The notes: generated by a model from the letters alone, not told the origin. Numbered from the stretch's first letter, positions 18,832 through 29,648 are shown. The stretch is DNA of 46,729 bases from Ideonella livida (GCF_010499455.1 NZ_JAAGOH010000033.1:1-46729); one strand, 5' to 3'. Translations and numbers: made by a program.

Positions 18832-19605
18832 TCAGTCCGACAGCGTCACCACCACGGGCGTGTGGTCGCTCGGGCGTTCGTTTCGACGGGGCTGCTTGTC
18901 GATGGTGCAGTCCTTGACCTGGGGGCGCAGCGCTTGGCTGACCAGGATGTGGTCGATGCGCAGGCCCTGGTTCTTGCGGAAGGCCAAGTTGCGGTAGTCC
19001 CACCAGCTCCAGCTCTTCGGGGGCTGCTCGAACAGTCGGAAGGCGTCGTGCAGGCCCAGGCTCAGCAAGGCCTGGAAGTGCCCGCGCTCCTCGGGCGTGC
19101 AATGGATCTGGCCGGCCCAGGCGGCGGGGTCATGGACGTCACGGTCCTCGGGGGCGATGTTGAAGTCACCCATGAGCACCAGCCGTGGGTGACGCACCAG
19201 CTCGCCGGCCAGCCAGTCGCGCAGCGCTTGCAGCCACGCCATCTTGTAGGTGAACTTGTCCGAGTCGGGGGCCTGCCCGTTGGGGAAGTAGCCACCGATG
19301 ACCCGGATGCCTCCCACCGTGCCGGCGATCACCCGGGCCTGCTCGTCGGCGAAGCCTGGGATGTTGCGCTGCACCTCGTCCAGCCCAGCGCCGGCGCGGG
19401 CCAGCAGGGCCACGCCGTTGTAGGTCTTCTGGCCATGGAAGGCCACTTCGTAGCCGGCGGCCTGCAGCTCGGCGACAGGAAACTTGTCGTCGGTGAGCTT
19501 GGTTTCCTGCAGCACCAGCGCGTCCACCGGGTGGGTGGACAGCCAGTCCAGCAGCTGTGGCAGGCGCACCCCCAGGGAGTTGACGTTCCAGGTGGCGAGT
19601 TGCAT
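18832..19605 (-). CDS. xth: Exodeoxyribonuclease III
   Basis: 257 residues of the EEP nuclease family. Metal and catalytic motifs are complete: WNVNSLGVRLP with the first Asn, LQETKL with the metal-binding Glu, GDFNIAPEDRDVHDP with the catalytic Asp/Asn pair, and C-terminal SDHTPVVV with the Asp-His pair. It is an AP endonuclease and 3'-5' exonuclease in base-excision repair. It is the last gene of a minus-strand series after DUF4337 and folA. About 190 bases between it and the tRNA-Pro terminator hold no gene. Confidence 0.95.
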   Translation of the reverse strand: MQLATWNVNSLGVRLPQLLDWLSTHPVDALVLQETKLTDDKFPVAELQAAGYEVAFHGQKTYNGVALLARAGAGLDEVQRNIPGFADEQARVIAGTVGGIRVIGGYFPNGQAPDSDKFTYKMAWLQALRDWLAGELVRHPRLVLMGDFNIAPEDRDVHDPAAWAGQIHCTPEERGHFQALLSLGLHDAFRLFEQPPKSWSWWDYRNLAFRKNQGLRIDHILVSQALRPQVKDCTIDKQPRRNERPSDHTPVVVTLSD

Positions 19606-19650
19606 GCGGGTGTCCTTGTGGGCGGGGGGCGGGGCAGTGGGAGCGTGCGC

Positions 19651-20226
19651 TCAGATGTGGAGCCAGGCGAGGATGCCGATACCGACCCCGGCGATGCCGG
19701 AGCCGATGGTGGCCCATTCCAGCCAGCGCCGCTTGGTCAGCAGGGCGATGGCGGCCAGGGCGATGGCGATCTGCAGCAGGGTGGTGGCCTGTGCCCAGCG
19801 GTGATGCTGGTGCATCTGGGCCTCGGACTGTTTGTCCCAGTCCCTGGACTCCGCCTCCAGCTTCTCGGCCTGGACCTTGATGTCAGCCTTCTCGGTTTTG
19901 TAGCGCGCGATCTCCTGCTGATAGGCGGATTTCTTGTCGTCAGGCACCAGGGTCAGGGCCAGTTCGGCCAGGTTCTGCTTGCCGCTCTTGGCCTGGTAGT
20001 AGTTCCACTGGTTGGAGGCCTCGGTCTTCTTGATGGCCGCGTTGTTCTTGTACAGGGCGGCATTGGCCTGGGTGGCACCACCTTGGTAGGAGAACAGGGC
20101 GCCGATGCAGGCCAGGATGGCGGTGATCACCGCCAGCTGGCCGGCCATGCCTGCCGGTTCGTGCTGGGCGGCGTGCTCCAGTTCATGGTCGTGAGGGCCG
20201 TGGACGTGGAATCCGTGTCCGGACAT
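19651..20226 (-). CDS. DUF4337 family membrane protein
   Basis: 191 residues. A His-rich N-terminus (MSGHGFHVHGPHDHE) leads to a membrane segment (LAVITAILACIGALFSY) at about 30-46. A long polar, Lys/Gln-rich, probably coiled-coil stretch (about 55-145) follows, and then two C-terminal membrane segments (LLQIAIALAAIALL and IGSGIAGVGIGILAWL). This matches the layout of DUF4337 proteins, whose function is unknown. The N-terminal histidines could bind metal, but this is only a guess. It stands between folA and xth with short gaps and probably shares their transcript. Confidence 0.8.
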   Translation of the reverse strand: MSGHGFHVHGPHDHELEHAAQHEPAGMAGQLAVITAILACIGALFSYQGGATQANAALYKNNAAIKKTEASNQWNYYQAKSGKQNLAELALTLVPDDKKSAYQQEIARYKTEKADIKVQAEKLEAESRDWDKQSEAQMHQHHRWAQATTLLQIAIALAAIALLTKRRWLEWATIGSGIAGVGIGILAWLHI

Positions 20227-20262
20227 GGGTTTCTTTCTGGTTGAAGGTGAGGTGGAAAGGGG

Positions 20263-20802
20263 TCAGGCCGTTGGCGTGATGCGGGCGCGGCGGCGGTAGG
20301 TGACGAAGGCAAAGTGCAGGCCGGGGTCGTGGGCGCTGGTGCCGGGCAGGCGTTCAACCTCGTCGAAAGCCTCTCGCGGCCAGGCCGGAAAGTACGCATC
20401 GCCGGCCATGGGCTGGCCAATCTCGGTCAGCACCAGGGTGTCGGCGGCGGGCAGCGCGGCCCGGTAGAGCTCGGCGCCGCCGATGACGAACAGTGGGCCG
20501 GCCTCAGCGGCGCCCAGGGCCAGGGCCTGGTCCAGGGCGTGGCAAGGTTCGGCCCCGTCGGCCTGCCAGTCGGGTTGCCGGGTGAGCACCAGGTTGCGTC
20601 GGCCGGGCAAGGGGCGAAAGCGCGGCGGCAAGGAGTCCCAGGTCTTGCGGCCCATCAGGACGGCATGGCCGGTCGTCAGCCGCTTGAAGTGGGCCAGGTC
20701 TTCCGGCAGGTGCCAGGGCAGGCGGTTGTCCAGGCCGATGACGCCGTTCTGGGCCACGGCGGCGACCAGGCAGAGGCGGGAGGCGGAGAGGTCGAAGGGC
20801 AT
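20263..20802 (-). CDS. folA: Dihydrofolate reductase
   Basis: 179 residues. Active-site segment GVIGLDNRLPWHLPEDLAHFK includes the catalytic acidic residue of LPED, and NADPH-binding motifs GRKTWDSLP and FVIGGAELYR are present. It reduces dihydrofolate to tetrahydrofolate, regenerating the cofactor consumed by ThyA, which is encoded upstream on the same strand. An acyltransferase-like gene is placed between thyA and folA, which usually are close partners. The N-terminus is six to eight residues longer than E. coli FolA. Confidence 0.96.
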   Translation of the reverse strand: MPFDLSASRLCLVAAVAQNGVIGLDNRLPWHLPEDLAHFKRLTTGHAVLMGRKTWDSLPPRFRPLPGRRNLVLTRQPDWQADGAEPCHALDQALALGAAEAGPLFVIGGAELYRAALPAADTLVLTEIGQPMAGDAYFPAWPREAFDEVERLPGTSAHDPGLHFAFVTYRRRARITPTA

Positions 20803-20859
20803 CGGCGCATTTTCGCAGCCGGAGGCGTCCGACCGCCCGGGTCGCCGCCTGCGCGGCGC

Positions 20860-21636
20860 TCAGGCCGCCAGCGGCCAGGCCGATGCGGGGAGAGCGGGGG
20901 TTTGCAGGTCGATGTCCGGGTGGTCTGTGCCCGTCATGAAGCCCAGCAGCGGATGGTCGCGGTGCGCCCACTCACGCCGGATGTGGGCCACATCGAGGCT
21001 CAGGATGCGGTGTGGCAGCTGCCCGGCGTGGGCCAGGGGCACCCAATGGTCGTCGGACCAGACATTGGCAAAGCCGATGCGCTGGTAGATGCGGATCAGC
21101 GCCGCCCGGCGGGCGCCGATGACCAGCCAGCGCAGGCCGCGGGCCTCGGCCACCAACCAGGTGGCCTTCATCAGGGCCAGTCGCACCTGCGCATCAGCGT
21201 CGGGCATGACGGCCAGGCGCGTCACCTCGGCGCGGGCTTGCTGTCGCAGGTGGGCCGGCAGCTCGACGCTGGCTTCCAGCATCAGGGGGCCTTGGTGGCT
21301 GAACTGCATGCGAGCGGTGCCCACCGCACGCCCGCTGGCCTTGTCGCGGCACAGCAGCACCAAGGTCTCGGGGGCCAGGTCCAGCGCATCGGCTTCGGCC
21401 AGGGCCTGCCGCCAGTCCGGCAGGCGACGCCCGTAGGCTTCGGCCCGCACGGCACAGGCGGCGGCCAGGTCTTCAGGGCCTTGGCAGGGGTGCAAATGAA
21501 AGCTCAGGGACTGGCGCGGGCGTGCGGTTGACGGTGGCGCCGAGCTTTGGAGGCGCTGGCGGCACTGGAGGCTCAGTGAGGCCGGCGAGGGCTGGTCAAG
21601 CGGCGCGGCAGCTGGCGGGAACACGACGTCGTTCAT
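20860..21636 (-). CDS. N-acyl amino acid synthase (FeeM)-like GNAT-fold acyltransferase
   Basis: 258 residues from ATG 21636, which has AGGAG six bases upstream; ATG at 21672 is a weaker alternative. After an unstructured N-terminus the body resembles FeeM and acyl-homoserine-lactone synthase-type enzymes: AAACAVRAEAYGRRLPDW, RAVGTARMQF, ARAEVTRLAVMPDADAQVRLALMKATW, and GLRWLVIGARRAALIRIYQRIGF. Such proteins transfer an acyl group from ACP to an amino acid. The Glu/Arg pair of EVTRLAV and the late IYQRIGF match the core fold. Relatives also occur with PEP-CTERM/exosortase systems, and PEP-CTERM genes lie at 45-46 kb, but no direct link is shown. It separates thyA from folA. Confidence 0.68.
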   Translation of the reverse strand: MNDVVFPPAAAPLDQPSPASLSLQCRQRLQSSAPPSTARPRQSLSFHLHPCQGPEDLAAACAVRAEAYGRRLPDWRQALAEADALDLAPETLVLLCRDKASGRAVGTARMQFSHQGPLMLEASVELPAHLRQQARAEVTRLAVMPDADAQVRLALMKATWLVAEARGLRWLVIGARRAALIRIYQRIGFANVWSDDHWVPLAHAGQLPHRILSLDVAHIRREWAHRDHPLLGFMTGTDHPDIDLQTPALPASAWPLAA

Positions 21637-21870
21637 GGTGGGCTCCTGGGCGGTAGGGAGGGTCATCGCCATGCGGCGATGTCCAGAGCCTAGGGAGCGC
21701 TGCGGCGCCTCAAGGGCCGCAGAACACGTCGGGAGGTGCAGTTATTAACGCAAAAGGCAGGGGTTGTGCTGCGCTAGGTGGCAGGCGTGGGCCTGACGGG
21801 CTGCGACAGAGCAGGGATGCGGTGGGAAAGGGGCGCGGGTGGGCCGCCGGGCAGCGGTGGTCGGGTCAGG

Positions 21871-22700
21871 TCAGACGGCGACTGGCGCCTTGATGGCCGG
21901 ATGGTGCTGGTAGTCCAGCACCTCGAAGTCCTCGAACTGGTAGTCGAAGATCGACGCCGGCCGCCGTTTGATGTGCAGCACCGGGTAGGGCAGGGGCGAG
22001 CGGGCCAGCTGGGTCTGCACCTGCTCGAAATGGTTGGTGTAGAGGTGGCAGTCGCCGCCGGTCCAGATGAAGTCGCCCACCTCCAGATCACACTGCTGCG
22101 CCAGCATGTGGGTCAGCAGGGCGTAGCTGGCGATGTTGAACGGCACTCCCAGGAAGATGTCGGCGCTGCGCTGGTACAGCTGGCAGCTCAGGGTGCCGCG
22201 GCCGCCCGGTGTGGTGGCCGGTGCCACGTAGAACTGGAAGAAGGCGTGGCAGGGCATCAGGGCCATCTGGCCCAGGTCGGCGACGTTCCAGGCGCTGACG
22301 ATGATGCGGCGGCTGTCCGGGTTGGTGGTGAGCTGCTGCACCACCTCGCTGATCTGGTCGATGTGGCCGCCATCGGGTTTGGGCCAGTTGCGCCACTGCA
22401 CGCCGTAGACGGGGCCGAGTTCGCCATCGTCGCGCGCCCACTCGTCCCAGATGGTGCAGCCGCGCTCCTGCAGCCACTTCACGTTGCTGTCACCGCGCAG
22501 GAACCACAGCAGTTCCAGGATGATGCTTTTCAGGTGCACCTTCTTGGTGGTCACCAGCGGAAAGCCTTCCTGCAGGTTGAAGCGCATCTGGTGGCCGAAC
22601 ACGCTGCGGGTGCCGGTGCCGGTCCGGTCCCCCTTGGCCACGCCGTGTTCCCACACATGGCGCATGAAGTCTTCGTACTGCGAGCGGATGGGGCGGTCGG

Positions 22701-22704
<4 letters not shown>
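21871..22704 (-). CDS. thyA: Thymidylate synthase
   Basis: 277 residues, full ThyA with a short insertion ([10 protein letters not shown]). Phosphate-binding [12 protein letters not shown], catalytic Cys152 in [14 protein letters not shown], and the folate/dUMP segment [20 protein letters not shown] are all present. It makes dTMP from dUMP and converts methylene-THF to DHF, the substrate of FolA encoded downstream. The start codon is GTG at 22704, overlapping the stop of the ABC transporter gene (GTGA), so translation is probably coupled. Confidence 0.97.
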
Positions 22705-24572
<1,868 letters not shown>

Positions 24573-24639
24573 GGGCGGGCAGTGTAGGCAAGGCCACAGG
24601 TCCTGCGGGGGGCGCCGCAAAGGCCCGCCTAAATAGTGG

Positions 24640-24678
24640 CCTATTCAATCATTGCCTTATCAATCATTGACTAGGCAA
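24640..24678. promoter_or_regulatory. MarR-type palindromic operator between the ABC exporter and marR
   Basis: A 27-bp near-perfect palindrome at 24652-24678 is centred on 24665: arms TTGCCT/AGGCAA and an 11-base core TCAATCATTGA, with only two mismatched pairs. The same TCAATCATTG decamer is repeated 15 bases upstream, starting at 24645, as a weaker half-similar site. The block is AT-rich in a GC-rich setting and lies in the 119-base gap between two divergent genes. A TAAAAT box at 24680-24685 may be the -10 of marR. Confidence 0.7.
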
Positions 24679-24691
24679 ATAAAATCTCGAA

Positions 24692-25240
24692 ATGGCTCCC
24701 GATACCCCTCCCACCACGGGCTTCTACCGCCCGGGCCAGTACCAGCCCGACCAGAGCGTGGGCTACCTCATGCGCCGGGTGCTCAGCTCCATGCTGGCCC
24801 AGATCGATGCCGACATGGCCTCCGAGGACATGACCTACGTGCAGTGGCTGCCGCTCTACAAGCTGGCGCGTGGCGAAGGGGCCTCGATGGCGGCCCTGGC
24901 GCGCGACCTGGGCATTGACCCGGCTGCGCTCACCCGTTCCATCGACCGCCTGGAGACCAAGGGACTGCTGCGCCGCGAGCGCTCCGCCACCGACCGGCGG
25001 GTGGTGCAGCTGGTCCTGACCCCCGCGGGCGAGCAGGCGGCCGAGCGCATGGCGCCAGTGATGGCCAATGTGCTCAACCGCCACCTGCAGGGCTTCTCCG
25101 AGGCCGAATGGCAGACCCTGCTGGGCCTGCTGCGTCGCATGCTGGCCAATGGTCAGGCGGCACCGGGTGTCCCGGTTGCCGTCCTGGGGCCCCGCACGGG
25201 CGACGCACCTTCCACCCCTTCAGATACCGATCCGCGATGA
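24692..25240 (+). CDS. MarR-family transcriptional regulator of the efflux operon
   Basis: 182 residues. The winged helix-turn-helix has the MarR signatures ASMAALARDLGIDPAALTRSIDRLETKGLL and RRERSATDRRVVQLVLTPAGEQ. MarR proteins are usually repressors released by phenolic or drug-like ligands. It lies directly before the outer-membrane, EmrA- and EmrB-type genes, and its stop overlaps the next start (ATGA), so it is the first gene of that operon. The palindrome upstream is the expected binding site, allowing self-regulation. Confidence 0.92.
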   Translation: MAPDTPPTTGFYRPGQYQPDQSVGYLMRRVLSSMLAQIDADMASEDMTYVQWLPLYKLARGEGASMAALARDLGIDPAALTRSIDRLETKGLLRRERSATDRRVVQLVLTPAGEQAAERMAPVMANVLNRHLQGFSEAEWQTLLGLLRRMLANGQAAPGVPVAVLGPRTGDAPSTPSDTDPR

Positions 25241-26679
25241 ACTTGCCCAGACCCGCGATGCCACCTGCGTGGCTGCTGCCGGGGGCGGTGCTGGCGCTGC
25301 TGGCCGGCTGCGCCCAGCCCGGACCGTCCCATACCCCCTTGGCCCTGACCACGCCGGCCCAGGTGGGCTTGGCGCCCGAGGACGCTGGGCAGGCCGCCCC
25401 CGCCCCGCTGGCGGCCACCCTGCTGCCGCCCACACCCGAGGCCGCCGGCTTGGGTGATGCCGCCTTGACGGCGCTGATGCGCGAGGCCCTGGCCGGCCAA
25501 CCCAGTCTGGCGGCCGCGCGGGCCCGCCTGGCCCGCGCCCAGGCCGCTGCCGGTCTGAGCCAGGCCAGCCATGGCCCGCAGGTCCAGCTCTCGGTGGACG
25601 CCACGCGGCAGCACTACACCGCCAACGGCATGATTCCGCCACCGGTGGCCGGCAACACCTACAACAGCGGCACGGTGCAGGTCGGCGCCAGCTGGGCGCC
25701 CGACTTCTTTGGTCAGCATGCCGCCGAGCTGGCCGCCGCCGTGGGCCAGGCCCGCGCCGCCGAGGCTGAGCAGGTGGCCGCTGCGCAGCTGCTGCTGGCC
25801 CAGATGGCCCGGGCTGAGGTGAACCTGGCCCGCTTGCTCGCCCAGCAGGACCTGCTGGCGCGCAGTGCCACGCTGCGCCAGCAGGCGCTGGCCCTGGTGC
25901 GGCAGCGGCACAACGCTGGCCTGGACACCCAGGCCGATGTGGCACAGGCCGAGGTGGCGCTGAAGGACCTGGCCACCCAGCAGGCCGCGCTGGCCGAGCA
26001 GGTGGCCGCCGTACGCCTGCAGTTGGCCTCCTTGGCGGGCCAGCCCGCCCGCGTCATGGACGACCATGCGCCGCGCCTGTCGGCGCTGCGCCTGGCACCG
26101 CTGCCTGCGCAGCTGCCGGCTGACCTGCTGGGCCGCCGCCCCGACCTGGTGGCTGCGCGCTGGCGGGTGGAGGCCGCCACCCAAGACGTCAAAGGGGCCC
26201 GTGCCCAGTTCTATCCCAACCTCAACCTCACCGCCTTCATCGGCCTGAACGCCCTGGGCCTGGACCAGGTGCTGCAGGGCGACAGCCGCCAGTGGGGGGT
26301 GAGCCCGGCACTGCGCCTGCCCTTGTTTGACGGCGGGCGCCTGCGTGCCCAACTGGGCGGCCGTCAAGCCGAGGCCGATGCCGCCATCGCCCAGTACAAC
26401 GGCCAGGTGTTGGAGGCGGTGCGCGAGGCGCGAGACGCCCTGGTCAGCCTGCTGGCGCTGGAGCAGCAACAGGTACAGGCGCAGGGTGTGGCCGAGTCGC
26501 TGGGTCGGGCGCAGGACTTGGCCGGGCAGCGGCAGGCCGCCGGCCTGGGGGGGCGACTGCCGGTGCTGCAGGCTGAACTGCAGGCCCTGGCCCAGCAGCG
26601 GCTGCTGCTGGACCTGCAGGCCCGGAAGCTGGATGCCGGCGTGCTCCTGCACCGCGCCCTGGGCGGTGGCTGGTCCTGA
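25237..26679 (+). CDS. Outer-membrane efflux lipoprotein (NodT/OprM family)
   Basis: 480 residues. A lipoprotein signal ends at the lipobox LLAGC (about 25 residues in). Two repeated OEP domains follow: the first contains ARARLARAQAAAGLSQASHGPQ and SWAPDFFGQHAAELAAAVGQAR; the second contains RRPDLVAARWRVEAATQDVKGARAQFYPN and LPLFDGGRLRAQLGGRQAEADAAIAQYNG. The trimeric channel gives the EmrAB-type pump its outer-membrane exit. The start ATG 25237 overlaps the marR stop. About 110 bases with a weak hairpin (26705-26724) separate it from the adaptor gene. Confidence 0.93.
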   Translation: MNLPRPAMPPAWLLPGAVLALLAGCAQPGPSHTPLALTTPAQVGLAPEDAGQAAPAPLAATLLPPTPEAAGLGDAALTALMREALAGQPSLAAARARLARAQAAAGLSQASHGPQVQLSVDATRQHYTANGMIPPPVAGNTYNSGTVQVGASWAPDFFGQHAAELAAAVGQARAAEAEQVAAAQLLLAQMARAEVNLARLLAQQDLLARSATLRQQALALVRQRHNAGLDTQADVAQAEVALKDLATQQAALAEQVAAVRLQLASLAGQPARVMDDHAPRLSALRLAPLPAQLPADLLGRRPDLVAARWRVEAATQDVKGARAQFYPNLNLTAFIGLNALGLDQVLQGDSRQWGVSPALRLPLFDGGRLRAQLGGRQAEADAAIAQYNGQVLEAVREARDALVSLLALEQQQVQAQGVAESLGRAQDLAGQRQAAGLGGRLPVLQAELQALAQQRLLLDLQARKLDAGVLLHRALGGGWS

Positions 26680-26704
26680 GGGATCGCCCTGCGGCATTGG
26701 TTGC

Positions 26705-26724
26705 GGTCCCTTCCGGGGCCTTTT
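26705..26724 (+). terminator. Weak hairpin before emrA
   Basis: GGTCCC (26705-26710) and GGGGCC (26715-26720) form six pairs, one of them T-G, with a four-base loop and a TTTT tail. It may cause partial termination between the channel gene and the adaptor gene. Confidence 0.3.
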
Positions 26725-26790
26725 CATGACGACCCGCGTGGTGCCGGTCAGAGGCGGACTCCACGCCCCCAAGACGGGATGAGAACTTTC

Positions 26791-27999
26791 ATGGCTGAGA
26801 CACTTCCTGAACAAGAGGCGGGCCAGGCCCGCCGCCGTGGCCTGACCGCCATTGGGTTGGCCGTGTTGCTGGCAGGTGCCGGCTACGGCATGTGGCACTG
26901 GCTGGCCGGGCGCCACCTGGAGCACACCGACAACGCCTATGTGGCCGGCAACGTGGTGCAGATCACCGCCCAGCAGCCCGGCACCGTGGTGGCCATCCAG
27001 GCCGATGACACCGATTACGTGCGTACCGGCCACCTGCTGCTGCGCCTGGACGACGTGGACGCCCGCCTGGCCCTGGAGCAGGCCGAGGCCCAACTGGCGC
27101 GCAGCGTGCGGGAGGTGCGCCATGTGTTCGCCAACAACAGCACCTTGCAGGCCCAGCTCCGCAGCCGTGAGGCGGAGGTGGCCCGCGCCCAGGCGGACCT
27201 GATCCGCGCCCAGGAGGACACCGCCCGCCGCAGCGGCTTGGTGGCCAGTGGTGCCATCGGCCGCGAGGAGCTGGAGCATGCCCAGGCGCAGGTCAAGGTG
27301 GCGCAGGCCAGCGTGGCGGCCGCGCAGGCTGCCCTGCTGACGGGGCGCGAGCAGCTCTCGGCCGGCCGCACCCAGACCGAGGGCCTGAGCGTGGCCGACC
27401 ACCCGGCGGTGCAGGCGGCCGCCACCAAGGTGCGCGAGGCCCACCTGGCGCTGCAGCGCACCCAGCTGCTGGCGCCGCTGGATGGCCATGTGGCCAAGCG
27501 CGGCGTGCAGATCGGCCAGCGGGTGCAGGCGGGTGCCCCCTTGATGACCGTGGTGGCGCTGGACAAGGTCTGGGTGGACGCCAACTTCAAGGAGAGCCAG
27601 CTGCAGACCCTGCACATCGGCCAGCCGGCCACGCTCACGGCGGATGTGTACGGCAAGGAAGTGGTCTTCCACGGCACGGTGGCCGGCCTGGGCGCCGGCA
27701 CCGGCGCGGCCTTTGCCCTGCTGCCGGCGCAAAACGCCACCGGCAACTGGATCAAGGTGGTGCAGCGCGTGCCGGTGCGCATCGCATTGGATCCGGCCGA
27801 GCTGGCAGCGCACCCGCTGCGGGTCGGGCTGTCGATGACGGTGGTGGTGGACACCGCCGACCAGCGCGGCAAGACCCTGGCGGACGCCCCGCGCAGCACA
27901 CCGGTGGTGGCCACCGAGGTGTTTGCCGCGCAGCAGAAGGCGGCCGATGAGGATGTGCGCCGGGTCATCGCCCGCGCGCTGGCGGGGCGGGCGTCGTGA
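26791..27999 (+). CDS. emrA: EmrA/HlyD-family efflux adaptor protein
   Basis: 402 residues. One N-terminal membrane segment (GLTAIGLAVLLAGAGYGMWHWL, about 16-38) anchors a periplasmic protein. EmrA motifs are HTDNAYVAGNVVQITAQQPG, a long alpha-helical coiled-coil hairpin (about 90-210), and the lipoyl/beta-barrel part LLAPLDGHVAKRGVQIGQRV and VDANFKESQL. It links the inner-membrane pump EmrB to the outer-membrane channel. ATG 26791 is preceded by GGGATGAG; ATG 26779 would add four residues. Its stop overlaps the GTG start of emrB. Confidence 0.93.
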   Translation: MAETLPEQEAGQARRRGLTAIGLAVLLAGAGYGMWHWLAGRHLEHTDNAYVAGNVVQITAQQPGTVVAIQADDTDYVRTGHLLLRLDDVDARLALEQAEAQLARSVREVRHVFANNSTLQAQLRSREAEVARAQADLIRAQEDTARRSGLVASGAIGREELEHAQAQVKVAQASVAAAQAALLTGREQLSAGRTQTEGLSVADHPAVQAAATKVREAHLALQRTQLLAPLDGHVAKRGVQIGQRVQAGAPLMTVVALDKVWVDANFKESQLQTLHIGQPATLTADVYGKEVVFHGTVAGLGAGTGAAFALLPAQNATGNWIKVVQRVPVRIALDPAELAAHPLRVGLSMTVVVDTADQRGKTLADAPRSTPVVATEVFAAQQKAADEDVRRVIARALAGRAS

Positions 28000-29561
28000 G
28001 CGCGCCGGCGCCGCCGGCCGGCCCGAGGCCCCTGCAGGGCACTGCACTGCTGCTGGGCACGGTGTCGCTGTCGCTGGCCACCTTCATGAACGTGCTGGAC
28101 TCGTCCATTGCCAATGTGTCCATACCGGCCATTGCCGGGGACCTGGGGGTCAGCCCGGCGCAGGGCACCTGGGTCATCACCAGCTTCGGCGTGGCCAATG
28201 CGATCTCGGTGCCGCTGACGGGCTGGCTGGTGCAGCGCCTGGGCGCTGTGCGGCTGTTCGTCTGGTGCGTGCTGCTGTTTGTGCTCACCAGCTGGCTGTG
28301 CGGCTTTGCGCCCTCTCTGGAGTGGCTGGTGGCCTTTCGCGTGGCCCAGGGGCTGGTGGCCGGACCGATGATCCCGCTGTCGCAGACCCTGCTGATGGCC
28401 AGCTACCCGCGTGCCAAGGTGGGCACCGCGCTGGCCCTTTGGGGCATGACCACCCTGGTGGCGCCGGTGGTGGGGCCGCTGCTGGGCGGCTGGATCACCG
28501 ACAACATCAGCTGGCCCTGGATCTTCTACATCAATGTGCCCGTGGGCCTGCTGGCCGCCGGCCTGACCTGGGGCATTTACCGCCACCGCGACACGCCGGT
28601 GCGCCGCATCCCCATCGACGCGGTGGGCCTGGGGCTGCTGGTGGTCTGGGTAGGCGCCTTGCAGCTGATGCTGGACAAGGGCAAGGAGCTGGACTGGTTT
28701 GCCTCCACCGAGATCGTGGTGCTGGGCCTGGTGGCGCTGGTGGGCTTTGCCGTGTTCCTGGTGTGGGAGCTGACCGACCGCCATCCGGTGGTGGACCTGC
28801 GCCTGTTCGCCCGGCGCAACTTCGCCTTCGGCACGCTGGCGCTGTCGGTGGCTTACGGGCTGTTCTTTGGCAATGTGGTGCTGATGCCGCTGTGGCTGCA
28901 GCAATGGATGGGCTACACCGCCACCTCGGCCGGCATGGCGCTGGCGCCGGTAGGGGTGTTTGCCATCCTGCTCACGCCGTTGGTGGGTCGGCAGGTCGGC
29001 CGCTGGGACCCACGGCGCATGGCCACCTTCGCCTTCCTGGTGTTTGCGCTGGTGCTGTGGATGCGCTCGCAGTTCACCGTGCAAACCGACTTGGCGCATG
29101 TCCTGGTGCCCACCTTCATCCAGGGTGTGGCCATGGCCTTCTTCTTCATCCCGTTGACCACGTTGCTGATGTCGGGGATCCCGCCCGAGCGGGTGCCCTC
29201 GGCGGCAGGACTGTCGAGCTTCGTGCGCATCACCGCGGGCGCCATGGGCACCTCCATCGCCACCACACTGTGGGATGACCGGGCGGCGCTGCACCATGCG
29301 CACCTGACCGAGCCCCTGGTGCAGGGGCAAGGCGTGTTTGCCCAGACGCTGGAGAGCCTGCAAGCCGCAGGCCTGAGTCCGGAGCAGGCGCTGGCCCAGG
29401 TCAACCGGCTGATCGACCAGCAGGCCTACACCCGCGCCGCAGACGACATCTTTTCGGTGTCCGCGTGGATCTTCCTGTCGCTCATTGCGCTGGCCTGGAT
29501 GACCCACCGCCCGGCGCCGGCCGGCGGCGGTGCGGCGGTGGATGCCGGCGGGGCGCACTGA
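27996..29561 (+). CDS. emrB: EmrB-type drug:H+ antiporter (MFS DHA2, 14 TM)
   Basis: 521 residues with the DHA2 signature FMNVLDSSIANVSIPAIAGD in helix 1, WVITSFGVANAISVPLTGWL, the motif C region WGMTTLVAPVVGPLLGGWITD, and a hydrophobic pattern consistent with 14 helices. It exports amphipathic compounds with proton exchange, through EmrA and the channel encoded upstream. The GTG start overlaps the emrA stop (GTGA). It closes the four-gene marR-channel-emrA-emrB operon. Confidence 0.94.
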   Translation: MSAPAPPAGPRPLQGTALLLGTVSLSLATFMNVLDSSIANVSIPAIAGDLGVSPAQGTWVITSFGVANAISVPLTGWLVQRLGAVRLFVWCVLLFVLTSWLCGFAPSLEWLVAFRVAQGLVAGPMIPLSQTLLMASYPRAKVGTALALWGMTTLVAPVVGPLLGGWITDNISWPWIFYINVPVGLLAAGLTWGIYRHRDTPVRRIPIDAVGLGLLVVWVGALQLMLDKGKELDWFASTEIVVLGLVALVGFAVFLVWELTDRHPVVDLRLFARRNFAFGTLALSVAYGLFFGNVVLMPLWLQQWMGYTATSAGMALAPVGVFAILLTPLVGRQVGRWDPRRMATFAFLVFALVLWMRSQFTVQTDLAHVLVPTFIQGVAMAFFFIPLTTLLMSGIPPERVPSAAGLSSFVRITAGAMGTSIATTLWDDRAALHHAHLTEPLVQGQGVFAQTLESLQAAGLSPEQALAQVNRLIDQQAYTRAADDIFSVSAWIFLSLIALAWMTHRPAPAGGGAAVDAGGAH

Positions 29562-29648
29562 GCGCTTGGCACCACTTCAGTGACCGTCCGTCCGACCGAT
29601 AAGACCGGAGTCCGTGCCTTCTGGCCCATCTGGCGGTGGCGGCATGCC

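Noticed and set aside
18178-20244. 688-codon plus-strand ORF across merR, the tRNA and xth
   Set aside because: It reads through a tRNA gene, a terminator and the opposite strand of xth and DUF4337, so it cannot be a real gene.
25153-28047. 964-codon minus-strand ORF opposite the efflux operon
   Set aside because: Spans the opposite strand of three well-supported genes; it is a product of high GC and strong codon bias.
27015-29558. 847-codon minus-strand ORF opposite emrA/emrB
   Set aside because: Antisense of clear MFS and adaptor genes; low-complexity His/Gln/Arg protein.
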